From: Bacteroidota bacterium
Lineage (GTDB): Bacteria > Bacteroidota > Bacteroidia > Chitinophagales > Chitinophagaceae
Direction: 5' to 3'
DNA: 64,000 bases
Assembly: GCA_016868475.1 (NCBI GenBank)
Contig: VGGU01000002.1
Location: 23,211 to 87,210, forward strand
The notes under the pieces are model-generated. The model did no database searches. It had not been told where the DNA came from and saw only the letters and a program-made list of their open reading frames with translations. This document shows, in pieces, positions 17,087 to 25,522 of the stretch (position 1 is its first letter; every line of letters starts with the position of its first letter). The position numbers were made by a program, and so were the translations under genes.

Positions 17087-19156
17087 ATGAAAAAGATCAT
17101 CACCATTAATTTAAGCGGACGTGTTCTCCAGATAGAGGAGCCTGCTTATGAACAACTGCAACAATATATTGCCAGCTTGCGCGCTTATTTCTCAAAAGAA
17201 GAAAGCCGCGAAGAGATTATTAATGACATTGAAGGCAGAGTAGCGGAACAGTTCTATAGTTTAATTCAACAAGGGGCTCCTTGTATTACCGAACAACACC
17301 TGAGCGAGATCATTGCTGCTATGGGAAAGCCAGAAGAATTGGCCGATGCAGAAATGGCTGAATCGGCAAACACTCAGGAAGAGCGTCCGTTGAATAATCA
17401 ATCAAACCCCAATACCAAAACAAATAAAAGAGAATTTTTTAGAGACGCTAATAATAAAGTGTTGGGTGGAGTGGCTAGCGGAATTGCTAATTATATCGGA
17501 ATCGATCCGGCGATCATCCGCATTTTACTTGTGCTATTTAGCTTTTCGAGTTTTGGTATAATAGCGTTTGGGTATATTCTACTTTGGATAGTTATTCCGG
17601 CCAAAGAACTGGAGGACTATATGGGGCGTAGAATTTACCGCAACCCTGATGATCGGGTTTTTGCGGGTGTGGCTAGTGGAATTGCTGCCTACTACAATAT
17701 AAGCGCACGTAATATTCGCCTGGTGTTTTTAGCCCCCGTGTTATTACAAATATTATTTTCCATATTAAATGTTTTTGATGATTCTGCACTGGCGGAGCTT
17801 ATTTTCAATATAAGCTTTGGTTCACTTTTTGGTTTTTCTGTGGTGCTCTATATTATTCTGTGGCTTATTCTTCCAACCGCAGAAACCCCGTATCAAAAAA
17901 TGGAAATGCGTGGGGAAACTATCAATCTGGAAAAAATTCGTCAGTATGTAAGCGAGGGGGGCGTCAATAAAAAAATGGAAGAATGGGGGAAAGACGTTGA
18001 GTTAACCGCAAAGCAATTATCTGCAAGGGTTGAAGCACTGGCAATGGAAGCCAAACAAAAAAGCAGCGGATCTAAGCTACTCCGCATTGTTGGTTTATTT
18101 TTTAAAGTAATTTTTGTTTTCGTTTTCGGAGGCATTGCTATTGTATTATTGATAGCACTCCTGGCGCTATTGTTTGGAGGAGTTGTTTCCTGGCCCTTAC
18201 AACATTATATATGGAGTTCTTCGCAACAGCAAGTATTGGCCTGGGCAACCTTTGCCTTGTTTTTACTAGTGCCTGTAATTGGTTTTATCATTTGGTTGAC
18301 TCGTCGATTGATCAACACAAAAACCGGGCACACCTATTTGAGCTGGACTTTTGGCGGACTCTGGGCCTTAGGTTGGGTTGCATTAACACTGTTTGCAGCC
18401 AGCATATCAAAGGATTTTAGTTATAAATCAAAAAAAATAGAAAACATTGCAATGCCTTCCGCCTCGGCTACTAAAATGTTGGTTACGGTTACAGAGCCCG
18501 AGTTGGAGTACAGCGGAAGTTTTAGCTGGATCGACGGAGATCCAACCGGCTGGGATTTAACTAAGGACACATTAAAACTCTCGAATATTTTGATAAAAGT
18601 TGAACCCAGTGGTGATACCACTTATCAGCTGCAAGTGGTTCGGATGGCAAATGGAAAGGACCAACAAGACGCTGGTGATCGGGCTGATTTGATCAATTAT
18701 CACGTTGTTGCAAATCCCGTTGGTGAACAACAGACCTTGGTAGATTTGGGTAATAGCTACGCCATACCCGCCATGTCAAAATACAGAGGCCAACAAGTAA
18801 AAATCATTATTCGAGTTCCGATAGGGGGTAAGATTAATTTTGACAAATCAGTTAGATCAAAACTCTCTTCATTTGAGATAAAAATCCGACACCGAAACGA
18901 TAACAGATACGATCGATATGATTGGGAAGAACATGATTTCCGATATCGTTCCAACATTGATTATATCATGGGGGCAGATGGAGAGCTCAAGGCGTCCAGT
19001 GAGTTAGATTCCGGAGGAGAAACTCTGAACTTGGAATCGAAGCCTCCTGCGCCACCAACTCCGGATACACAAAAGAAAGCTATGTTATTACCCCCAAACA
19101 AGATTTATCCTATTGAAGCATGCGGCCCCTCCCTATTAAGACTTCTTTTGAGATAG
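17087..19156 (+). CDS. PspC-domain membrane protein (two PspC domains)
   Basis: A 689-aa envelope protein. The N-terminal cytoplasmic helical region (residues 1-90, KKIITINLSGRVLQIEE) contains IINDIEGRVAEQF. Then come two PspC domains: FFRDANNKVLGGVASGIA from about 116 and YRNPDDRVFAGVASGIA from about 183, each with transmembrane helices. A further pair of membrane helices lies near 335-385 with more around 410-450. The C-terminal 220 residues look beta-rich and extracytoplasmic. PspC proteins take part in phage-shock/membrane-stress responses. It is co-transcribed with padR. The last 40 residues, Pro-rich then hydrophobic, are poorly conserved-looking. Confidence 0.9.
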   Translation: MKKIITINLSGRVLQIEEPAYEQLQQYIASLRAYFSKEESREEIINDIEGRVAEQFYSLIQQGAPCITEQHLSEIIAAMGKPEELADAEMAESANTQEERPLNNQSNPNTKTNKREFFRDANNKVLGGVASGIANYIGIDPAIIRILLVLFSFSSFGIIAFGYILLWIVIPAKELEDYMGRRIYRNPDDRVFAGVASGIAAYYNISARNIRLVFLAPVLLQILFSILNVFDDSALAELIFNISFGSLFGFSVVLYIILWLILPTAETPYQKMEMRGETINLEKIRQYVSEGGVNKKMEEWGKDVELTAKQLSARVEALAMEAKQKSSGSKLLRIVGLFFKVIFVFVFGGIAIVLLIALLALLFGGVVSWPLQHYIWSSSQQQVLAWATFALFLLVPVIGFIIWLTRRLINTKTGHTYLSWTFGGLWALGWVALTLFAASISKDFSYKSKKIENIAMPSASATKMLVTVTEPELEYSGSFSWIDGDPTGWDLTKDTLKLSNILIKVEPSGDTTYQLQVVRMANGKDQQDAGDRADLINYHVVANPVGEQQTLVDLGNSYAIPAMSKYRGQQVKIIIRVPIGGKINFDKSVRSKLSSFEIKIRHRNDNRYDRYDWEEHDFRYRSNIDYIMGADGELKASSELDSGGETLNLESKPPAPPTPDTQKKAMLLPPNKIYPIEACGPSLLRLLLR

Positions 19157-19175
19157 ACCGACAGATGCTTTGACT

Positions 19176-19183
19176 TACATTTG
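19176..19183 (+). promoter_or_regulatory. -7 promoter element of gcvT
   Basis: TACATTTG fits TANNTTTG, 18 bases before the gcvT ATG. The nearest upstream TTTG is 25 bases away, slightly long. Confidence 0.5.
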
Positions 19184-19201
19184 TGTTCTTAAAAATGACA
19201 A

Positions 19202-20293
19202 ATGTCTGTCAGGAACACGCCCTTTTTTCAAAAACACCAGGAATTAGGAGCCAAGATGGCTCCCTTTGCTGGTTATAATATGCCCATATCCTATTCCGGA
19301 ATAAATGACGAGCACCAAACAGTAAGAAAGAACGCCGGCGTATTTGATATTAGCCATATGGGCGAATTTATTCTAAAAGGACCCCAGGCACTTGATCTAA
19401 TACAGCGCGTTACCAGCAACGATGCTTCCAAGTTGACCAATGGCAAGGCGCAATACAGTTGTTTTCCAAATGACAAAGGAGGCATTGTGGACGATATATT
19501 AGTGTATTGCCTGGAAGAGAACAAGGTATATATGCTGGTAGTTAATGCTTCCAATATTGAAAAGGATTGGAATTGGATTCAGCAATTCAATTCAGCAAAT
19601 GTGGAAATGCATAATATATCTGACAAAACCTGCTTGTTAGCGGTACAGGGTCCAAATGCAACACGCATCTTACAGCCGTTAACCGAAATGGACTTGTTGA
19701 ATCTTGGGTATTACACATTTGCAAAAGGAAAATTTGCGGGGGTTGACAATGTGTTAATCAGCGCAACTGGATATACGGGCGCGGGGGGTGTAGAGATTTA
19801 CTTTGAAAACAAAAACGGGCATGCTGAAAAAATTTGGGATGCCATATTTGAAATTGGAGCACCACAAGGGCTCAAACCAATAGGGTTGGGCGCACGCGAT
19901 ACACTTCGATTAGAGATGGGATTCTGTTTGTATGGGAATGATATTGACAACACCACTTCACCATTGGAAGCCGGACTAGGTTGGATTGTTAAGTTTTCAA
20001 AACCCTTCACCAACGCCACTGCACTGGCTGCACAAAAAGCTGCGGGTCTGCAACGGAAGCTGGTGGGTTTTGAAATGATCGACAAGGGAATTCCGCGTCA
20101 TGGCTATGAAATAAAAAATCAAGACGGACAAGTAATTGGAGTAATCACTTCAGGAACGCAATCGCCGAGTTTAAACAAGGCAATCGGAATGGGATATTTG
20201 CAATCGGATCATTCCACACTGGACGCCATTGTTTATATACAGGTTAGAGATAAACAGTTAAAAGCAAAAGTTGTCAAAGTACCTTTTATTTAA
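19202..20293 (+). CDS. gcvT: Glycine cleavage system T protein (aminomethyltransferase)
   Basis: Transfers the methylene group of the lipoyl-bound aminomethyl intermediate to tetrahydrofolate, releasing ammonia. Recognisable wording: [25 protein letters not shown], and the folate-binding [15 protein letters not shown] followed by [13 protein letters not shown]. Length 363 aa is standard, and the catalytic Asp in the FDISHMGE context is present. gcvH and gcvP are not in the window. Two bases separate it from the SRPBCC gene, so these two are an operon. Confidence 0.97.
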   Translation: MSVRNTPFFQKHQELGAKMAPFAGYNMPISYSGINDEHQTVRKNAGVFDISHMGEFILKGPQALDLIQRVTSNDASKLTNGKAQYSCFPNDKGGIVDDILVYCLEENKVYMLVVNASNIEKDWNWIQQFNSANVEMHNISDKTCLLAVQGPNATRILQPLTEMDLLNLGYYTFAKGKFAGVDNVLISATGYTGAGGVEIYFENKNGHAEKIWDAIFEIGAPQGLKPIGLGARDTLRLEMGFCLYGNDIDNTTSPLEAGLGWIVKFSKPFTNATALAAQKAAGLQRKLVGFEMIDKGIPRHGYEIKNQDGQVIGVITSGTQSPSLNKAIGMGYLQSDHSTLDAIVYIQVRDKQLKAKVVKVPFI

Positions 20294-20295
20294 GT

Positions 20296-20772
20296 ATGCC
20301 TACGATTCACCTGACTACGTTTATTGCTGCACCGGCCAATATTGTATTTGACCTGAGCCGACACGTAAGCGTGCACAAAGAAGCATACGTGAGGCACAAA
20401 ACAGAAGCAGTTGCAGGAACTCGGTTTGGCTTAATGGAAAAGGGAGAAACAATTACCTGGAAATCCTTTCACCTTTATAAAGAGCGGTTGCAACGTGTCA
20501 AAATTGTAGAAATGATCAAACCTGAAATGTATGTGGAGGTTCAGCTACAAGGAGATTTGACCATGTTCAGGCACGAACATCACTTCAAGCCCATTGATAA
20601 TGGTATGCTGATGATAGACTTGCTAACCTATGAATTTCCTTATGGGCAACTGGGGCGTTTATTTAACACTGTTTATTTCAATCAATACATGGAAAAATAT
20701 CTTCAGCAAAAAAATATGTTTATTAAAAAGTATGCTGAAACGGATCGCTGGAAAAAACTCCTACTTCGATAA
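20296..20772 (+). CDS. SRPBCC (START-like) family protein
   Basis: A 158-aa cytoplasmic protein with the helix-grip fold pattern: it opens TIHLTTFIAAPANIVFDLSRHVSVH, continues with strands ITWKSFHLY and YVEVQLQGDLTMFRHEHHF, and ends in a long C-terminal helix (FNTVYFNQYMEKYLQQKN). This resembles the ligand-binding or cell-division-inhibitor-like SRPBCC proteins common next to unrelated housekeeping genes. It is tightly coupled to gcvT by a 2-base gap. The ligand is unknown. Confidence 0.8.
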   Translation: MPTIHLTTFIAAPANIVFDLSRHVSVHKEAYVRHKTEAVAGTRFGLMEKGETITWKSFHLYKERLQRVKIVEMIKPEMYVEVQLQGDLTMFRHEHHFKPIDNGMLMIDLLTYEFPYGQLGRLFNTVYFNQYMEKYLQQKNMFIKKYAETDRWKKLLLR

Positions 20773-20813
20773 AAACACTTTCCACTCACTGCTCTTGTTT
20801 GTGGAATTAATTC

Positions 20814-20821
20814 TAAATTTG
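20814..20821 (+). promoter_or_regulatory. -7 promoter element of comB
   Basis: TAAATTTG matches TANNTTTG, 16 bases before the comB ATG, with TTG 16 bases upstream (20795-20797). It suggests that comB is transcribed independently of gcvT. Confidence 0.5.
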
Positions 20822-20837
20822 CGCACGCCAATCAAAC

Positions 20838-21566
20838 ATGTCTACTAAGCCAGTACTTTATACCTCTCTTTCACCCGCCCTTCTGCACCTTTATGACTTA
20901 AGCAATAGCGTAGTTGTGATCATTGATGTGTTTCGAGCAACGTCAACGATTGCTGCTGCGCTGCATAATGGAGCTCGGGCAGTAATTCCTGTAGATTCTG
21001 TTCCCAAAGCAATAGAAATGGGAAAAAACATCGATGGAATTGTAGCGGGAGAACGTGATGGTTTGATTGCTGAAGGTTTGCAACACGGAAATTCGCCATT
21101 GGAATATTCGCGAAACTTTATTGAAAATCGCAATTTGGTTTTAACCACCACCAACGGTACTCGTTTGCTTCAAATGGCATTGGACAGAAACGCCTCTACA
21201 ATTATTTCCGGAAGTTTTCCCAACCTATCTGCTGTTTGTTCTTTTTTAATCAATGAGGGGAAAAACGTGGTATTGGGTTGTGCAGGTTGGAAAGACCGAT
21301 TTAATTTAGAAGACACGCTTTTTGCAGGAGCGGTAATTGAACAAGTTCAGGAGCATTTTTCCATTCATTGTGACAGCTCATTGATGGCTACTACGCTTTA
21401 CCAAAAGTATGCCAATGATTTATTAGGATTTGCCCCACAGCTAACGCACTATCATCGCTTGGTGAAACGAATTGGGCTGATCAAGGATATTGAATTTTGT
21501 CTGACTCCCGATGTAGCTAATGTGCTGCCTGTTTATCAGGACGGGAAGCTAGTTGTAAAAAAATAA
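20838..21566 (+). CDS. comB: 2-phosphosulfolactate phosphatase family protein (ComB)
   Basis: ComB hydrolyses 2-phosphosulfolactate to sulfolactate, known from coenzyme M synthesis in methanogens and found in several bacteria. The 242-aa protein has the family's conserved VVIIDVFRATSTIAAAL, GERDGLIAEGLQHGNSP and LTTTNGTRLL blocks. In Bacteroidota a sulfolactate-to-cysteate route could feed sulfonolipid synthesis; that is inference, as no comA, comC or capnine synthase gene is in the window. It has its own promoter element. Confidence 0.9.
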   Translation: MSTKPVLYTSLSPALLHLYDLSNSVVVIIDVFRATSTIAAALHNGARAVIPVDSVPKAIEMGKNIDGIVAGERDGLIAEGLQHGNSPLEYSRNFIENRNLVLTTTNGTRLLQMALDRNASTIISGSFPNLSAVCSFLINEGKNVVLGCAGWKDRFNLEDTLFAGAVIEQVQEHFSIHCDSSLMATTLYQKYANDLLGFAPQLTHYHRLVKRIGLIKDIEFCLTPDVANVLPVYQDGKLVVKK

Positions 21567-21629
21567 ATCTGGTAAGATAGGAATTTTTTAGCGTACGAAA
21601 TCAATTTGTACCCAATCTCCTTCTTTATT

Positions 21630-21646
21630 TTTTCCCACAGGGAAAA
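21630..21646. promoter_or_regulatory. Stem-loop between comB and SNF2 gene
   Basis: TTTTCCC-ACA-GGGAAAA, a perfect 7-base inverted repeat with a possible outer CCAAT/ATTGG pairing. It may act as a weak terminator for comB, but no T-run follows, so the role is open. Confidence 0.4.
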
Positions 21647-21662
21647 TTGGTTCTTATTCCTT

Positions 21663-21670
21663 TAAATTTG
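21663..21670 (+). promoter_or_regulatory. -7 promoter element of the SNF2 helicase gene
   Basis: TAAATTTG fits TANNTTTG. Transcription would start about 21676, directly at the hairpin 21677-21693. Confidence 0.45.
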
Positions 21671-21676
21671 TAGGTT

Positions 21677-21693
21677 CCCCTTTGCACAAGGGG
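21677..21693 (+). promoter_or_regulatory. Predicted 5'-terminal hairpin of the SNF2 mRNA
   Basis: CCCCTT-TGCAC-AAGGGG, a perfect 6-base stem with a 5-base loop, starting where the promoter would place +1 and ending 4 bases before the TTG start candidate. It may stabilise the mRNA end or limit translation. Confidence 0.4.
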
Positions 21694-21697
21694 CACA

Positions 21698-24600
21698 TTG
21701 ATAATTGTGGCACTACCCCATCTCGTAAAACATATTTATACGCACGGCACGGATGAAGTGGTTCGTCGTGGAAAAAAAATACATGCCATTGGTTTTGTAG
21801 AACTTGTTGAACACGATCAGTTGTTTGGTACAGCTACTTTTCGAGTGCGCGATGATAGCTATAATACCTATTATAAAGTTTATATACATCATTTTAAAGA
21901 ACCCGGGGCCACCACTTTACGTTGCACTTGTCCGTATAATCTGGGGGAAATTTGCAGGCACGAAACAGCGGCCTTGCTTCAGTTACAAGAAATGTTGGAT
22001 CGAGGGCACTTGCAAATAGGACAAGTTCAATACAACCAGCGGCACACGGTGGTTAAAATGAAAACCATTGATTTAAAAAATATACGATTACTCTGTGGCC
22101 CGCAAATATTATCACAAGCCGAAACACATTTACGTACAAAAAAAGCGGCCATTGTATATGCAGAAAACGAAACAGTAAAAGCCAATGTTTCTTTAGATGG
22201 CGAAACGTATGAGGTGTTGATTCGAAAAAATGAGGAACGAAATTTTGATACCAGCTGTGATTATGAGGATACGCTGCGTCCGCTTTGTTTGCCCAAGGTA
22301 ATTGTGCTGCTTCAATTATTACACACACATGGCGCAAATTATTTCGATAGCATACGAAACTGGGACAAGGAAAAGAATATGTTGTTGGAGGCCTACGGTT
22401 ATTCATTAAAAGACGATCTCTCTGGCAAGTTTGAATTTACCTATAAGGATAGCAAACCATTTTTGCGAGTGTTGGATGCCGAGATAAAACGAGTGACTAC
22501 CCCTGCTTCAACGCCAAGGCCAGTTCTATTTCCAACAAAACCATTGCTTAAAGAGGAGGAAGTGACGGTGATCTCCAATCCTGAGTGGACTCAACGCATT
22601 GGGGTGGTAGTGAATTTTAATAAAAAAGAATTTCCACGCTTTTCCATAGATGTAATAATGGGTGAACCAACCCAAGACAGTGTTGGATTTGCCGGGCGTG
22701 TGGAAAAACTGGATGTATCACGATTTGTAGAAGTTGAGGATATCAGTGAGTCCGATCGGGAGTTATTGCAAGCTGTTCGAAAATTACAGGATGCAGAAAT
22801 AAAAAAATATCTCAGTCGTAATTCTCCGTTTTCGGGCATATGGGATAGCATTGTGCATCAGGAGGGAGATGATCTACCTGACGAAACAAAAGAGTTGATT
22901 ACCGAGTACCTGCTTCCCAAACTGCATCGCTTGTTCCGGGATTTAGCCGACTCCTCTTTTGTTTTTCGACTTGGTATGGGCAAAGCATTTAAAACAGCCA
23001 ATCTGGAACCGCTTGAATTGAGCGCAGAATATTTAACACCACAGTTTCAGATTAAAAAAAATTCACATTACGCTATTCATGCACAAGTAAAAGTTGGCGC
23101 ATTGGAATTGAGCTTGAAGGATAACGAATGCTCTTCGCCTCTTTTATTTGAACAAAATGGAGTTTGCTATTGCTGGAAAACAAAAGAGATCATTCAGTTG
23201 AATGAAACCTTTTTACCAGATAGTCGAATTAATTATCCCATAGCAGATTGGGCAGCAACCATGCAACAAGTTGTTTTACCGCTTTCACGCAAATACACGG
23301 TAAGATTTGATAAAGCACTGACCAAAGAAATTCGAGGGGTTAATCCTGAGGCAAAAATTCAACTTACAGAAAAAGGAGATTATCTATTATTCAAACCCGG
23401 TTTTGTTTACGAGGGGTTTGAAGCAAGCGCTACGGATGGAGATCGAGTATTGATTCCCCAGGAAGAAGGAGTAATGGTTGTGCATAGAAATCGTGACAAA
23501 GAAGAATTGTTCTTACAAAGACTGGCTTCTTTGCATTCTGGCTTTGTGCATAATGAAGAAGACGGAACCTATGCTTTAAAAGGAGCTGAAGTGTTGCGCA
23601 ATAATTGGTTCTTCCTTTTTATTGATGCGATGAAAGAATCCAAAACCCCGGTATTTGGATTTGAAAATCTGCAGCACTATCGGTTTAACACGGCCAAACC
23701 CCAAACGCAAATATTTATCAGCAGCCATACGGACTGGTTTGACGCTAAGGTCAACATTGCTTTTGGCAACCAACAAATAACCGTAGCGGATGTAAAAAAA
23801 GCAATAGCCAACAACCAACAGTTTGTGCAATTAAGTGATGGCACATTGGGTATTTTACCTGAGGATTGGCTGAAAAAGTATGCCTTGCTATTTAGAGTAG
23901 GTGAAGGGAAAACGGATACCTTAAAACTTTCCCGTTATCATTTGGGAATAATTGATGAATTATATGAGCATCGAAATCAACAGGAGCTGGAATTACAACT
24001 TGAGGAAAAATATGAGCAGCTTCGGCAGTTTGATCAAATAAAAAAAATTGAACCGCCCAAGTCCTTGCAACCCATTTTACGTCCCTATCAATTATCCGGC
24101 TATCAATGGCTAAATTATCTTAAAGAGGTTAGCTGGGGTGGGATCCTTGCAGATGATATGGGATTGGGAAAAACGGTTCAAGCGCTGTCTTACCTGGAAT
24201 ATTTCAAAAACCAAGAAGGGGAGCTTCGCGCTTTGGTAATTTGCCCAACTACATTGATCTATAATTGGGAAAATGAAATAAAAAAGTTCACCCCCTCTTT
24301 ACGACATCGCATTCATCACGGGCCTCAACGCATTCGTAACAAAGAAGCATTTGAAAAATTTGATATCGTCATTACTACTTATGGTACTTTACGAAGCGAT
24401 ATTAAAATTTTGAGTACACTCAAATTTGATTATGTGGTGTTGGACGAATCACAAGCCATTAAAAATCCCACGAGTAAGGTTACACGCGCCGCGCAACTAC
24501 TACAATCTCAGCATCGCATATGTATGAGCGGAACTCCGCTACAGAATAACACCTTTGATATTTATGCGCAAATGAACTTCTTAAACCCGGGCATGCTTGG

Positions 24601-25465
24601 GTCGGTAGAATTTTTCCGCAACGAATTTGCCATTCCCATTGACAAGCTGGGGGAACCCGACCGAAAGGAGCATCTTCGAAAGCTGCTTTATCCGTTTATT
24701 TTAAGACGAACTAAGGAGCAAGTAGCCAAGGACCTGCCTGAAAAACAAGAAATGGTCTTGTATTGTGAAATGGAACAGAAGCAGAGAGATATTTACGATG
24801 CATATCGTAATGAATATAGAAATCAGATACTTGGAGCCATTGAAACAAAGGGGGTGCAAAAATCACAACTTACCATCTTACAGGGGCTGATGAAACTTAG
24901 ACAAATCTGTGATTCCCCCGCAATTCTCAACGAAAAGGAAAAATACCCAAACTATTCTATAAAGCTAGATGAGTTATCCCGTCAGTTGATTGAAGAAATC
25001 AGCAATCATAAAGCATTGATTTTTTCACAGTTTCTTGGGATGTTAGCCTTGATTCGGGCTAAACTGGAGGAGTTGGGAATCCCCTATGTATATTTTGATG
25101 GAAGCACTACTGCTCCAGAGAGAGAAAAAGCTATCCAACAGTTTCAGCAACAGGACAAGATTCGAATATTTTTAATTTCCCTCAAGGCTGGAGGCGTGGG
25201 CTTAAACCTCACAGCTGCAGACTATGTCTATATCATGGATCCTTGGTGGAATCCTGCTGTAGAGCAACAGGCAATTGACAGGACGCATCGAATTGGACAA
25301 ACTAAAAATATTTTTGCCTATAGAATGATCTGCAAGGATAGCATTGAAGACAAGATCCTTCAGTTGCAAGATCGAAAGCGTTCACTTGCAAAAGATATTA
25401 TTACAGACGAGGCCGGCTTTGTAAAGAGCCTATCCCGCGAAGATGTGGAATATCTCTTCGGTTAG
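21698..25465 (+). CDS. SWIM zinc-finger SNF2-family helicase
   Basis: Large (about 1255 aa) Swi2/Snf2-type ATPase of the bacterial HepA-like group, which remodels nucleic-acid-protein complexes. An N-terminal SWIM zinc finger has the CxC-x7-CxH ligands in CTCPYNLGEICRH (about 76-88). A long middle region of family-specific domains follows. The ATPase carries GGILADDMGLGKT (about 815), DESQ box II (about 916), SGTPLQNN, and the C-terminal lobe FDGSTTAPERE...LISLKAGGVGLNL and DRTHRIGQ. There is no ATG near the start: TTG 21698 or GTG 21707 must be used. The precise cellular role is unknown. Confidence 0.92.
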   Translation: MIIVALPHLVKHIYTHGTDEVVRRGKKIHAIGFVELVEHDQLFGTATFRVRDDSYNTYYKVYIHHFKEPGATTLRCTCPYNLGEICRHETAALLQLQEMLDRGHLQIGQVQYNQRHTVVKMKTIDLKNIRLLCGPQILSQAETHLRTKKAAIVYAENETVKANVSLDGETYEVLIRKNEERNFDTSCDYEDTLRPLCLPKVIVLLQLLHTHGANYFDSIRNWDKEKNMLLEAYGYSLKDDLSGKFEFTYKDSKPFLRVLDAEIKRVTTPASTPRPVLFPTKPLLKEEEVTVISNPEWTQRIGVVVNFNKKEFPRFSIDVIMGEPTQDSVGFAGRVEKLDVSRFVEVEDISESDRELLQAVRKLQDAEIKKYLSRNSPFSGIWDSIVHQEGDDLPDETKELITEYLLPKLHRLFRDLADSSFVFRLGMGKAFKTANLEPLELSAEYLTPQFQIKKNSHYAIHAQVKVGALELSLKDNECSSPLLFEQNGVCYCWKTKEIIQLNETFLPDSRINYPIADWAATMQQVVLPLSRKYTVRFDKALTKEIRGVNPEAKIQLTEKGDYLLFKPGFVYEGFEASATDGDRVLIPQEEGVMVVHRNRDKEELFLQRLASLHSGFVHNEEDGTYALKGAEVLRNNWFFLFIDAMKESKTPVFGFENLQHYRFNTAKPQTQIFISSHTDWFDAKVNIAFGNQQITVADVKKAIANNQQFVQLSDGTLGILPEDWLKKYALLFRVGEGKTDTLKLSRYHLGIIDELYEHRNQQELELQLEEKYEQLRQFDQIKKIEPPKSLQPILRPYQLSGYQWLNYLKEVSWGGILADDMGLGKTVQALSYLEYFKNQEGELRALVICPTTLIYNWENEIKKFTPSLRHRIHHGPQRIRNKEAFEKFDIVITTYGTLRSDIKILSTLKFDYVVLDESQAIKNPTSKVTRAAQLLQSQHRICMSGTPLQNNTFDIYAQMNFLNPGMLGSVEFFRNEFAIPIDKLGEPDRKEHLRKLLYPFILRRTKEQVAKDLPEKQEMVLYCEMEQKQRDIYDAYRNEYRNQILGAIETKGVQKSQLTILQGLMKLRQICDSPAILNEKEKYPNYSIKLDELSRQLIEEISNHKALIFSQFLGMLALIRAKLEELGIPYVYFDGSTTAPEREKAIQQFQQQDKIRIFLISLKAGGVGLNLTAADYVYIMDPWWNPAVEQQAIDRTHRIGQTKNIFAYRMICKDSIEDKILQLQDRKRSLAKDIITDEAGFVKSLSREDVEYLFG

Positions 25466-25496
25466 GTTTTAACAAGTTTCTCCCTTCCTTTACGTT

Positions 25497-25504
25497 TAAC
25501 TTTG
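25497..25504 (+). promoter_or_regulatory. -7 promoter element of the outer-membrane barrel gene
   Basis: TAACTTTG matches TANNTTTG and ends 18 bases before ATG 25523. It overlaps the in-frame TTG 25502, ruling that out as the start. Confidence 0.55.
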
Positions 25505-25522
25505 CGGACTTTAAATTTACTT

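Noticed and set aside
19202..20293. Glycine riboswitch before gcvT
   Set aside because: The gap before the gene is only 45 bases, with no room for a riboswitch aptamer.
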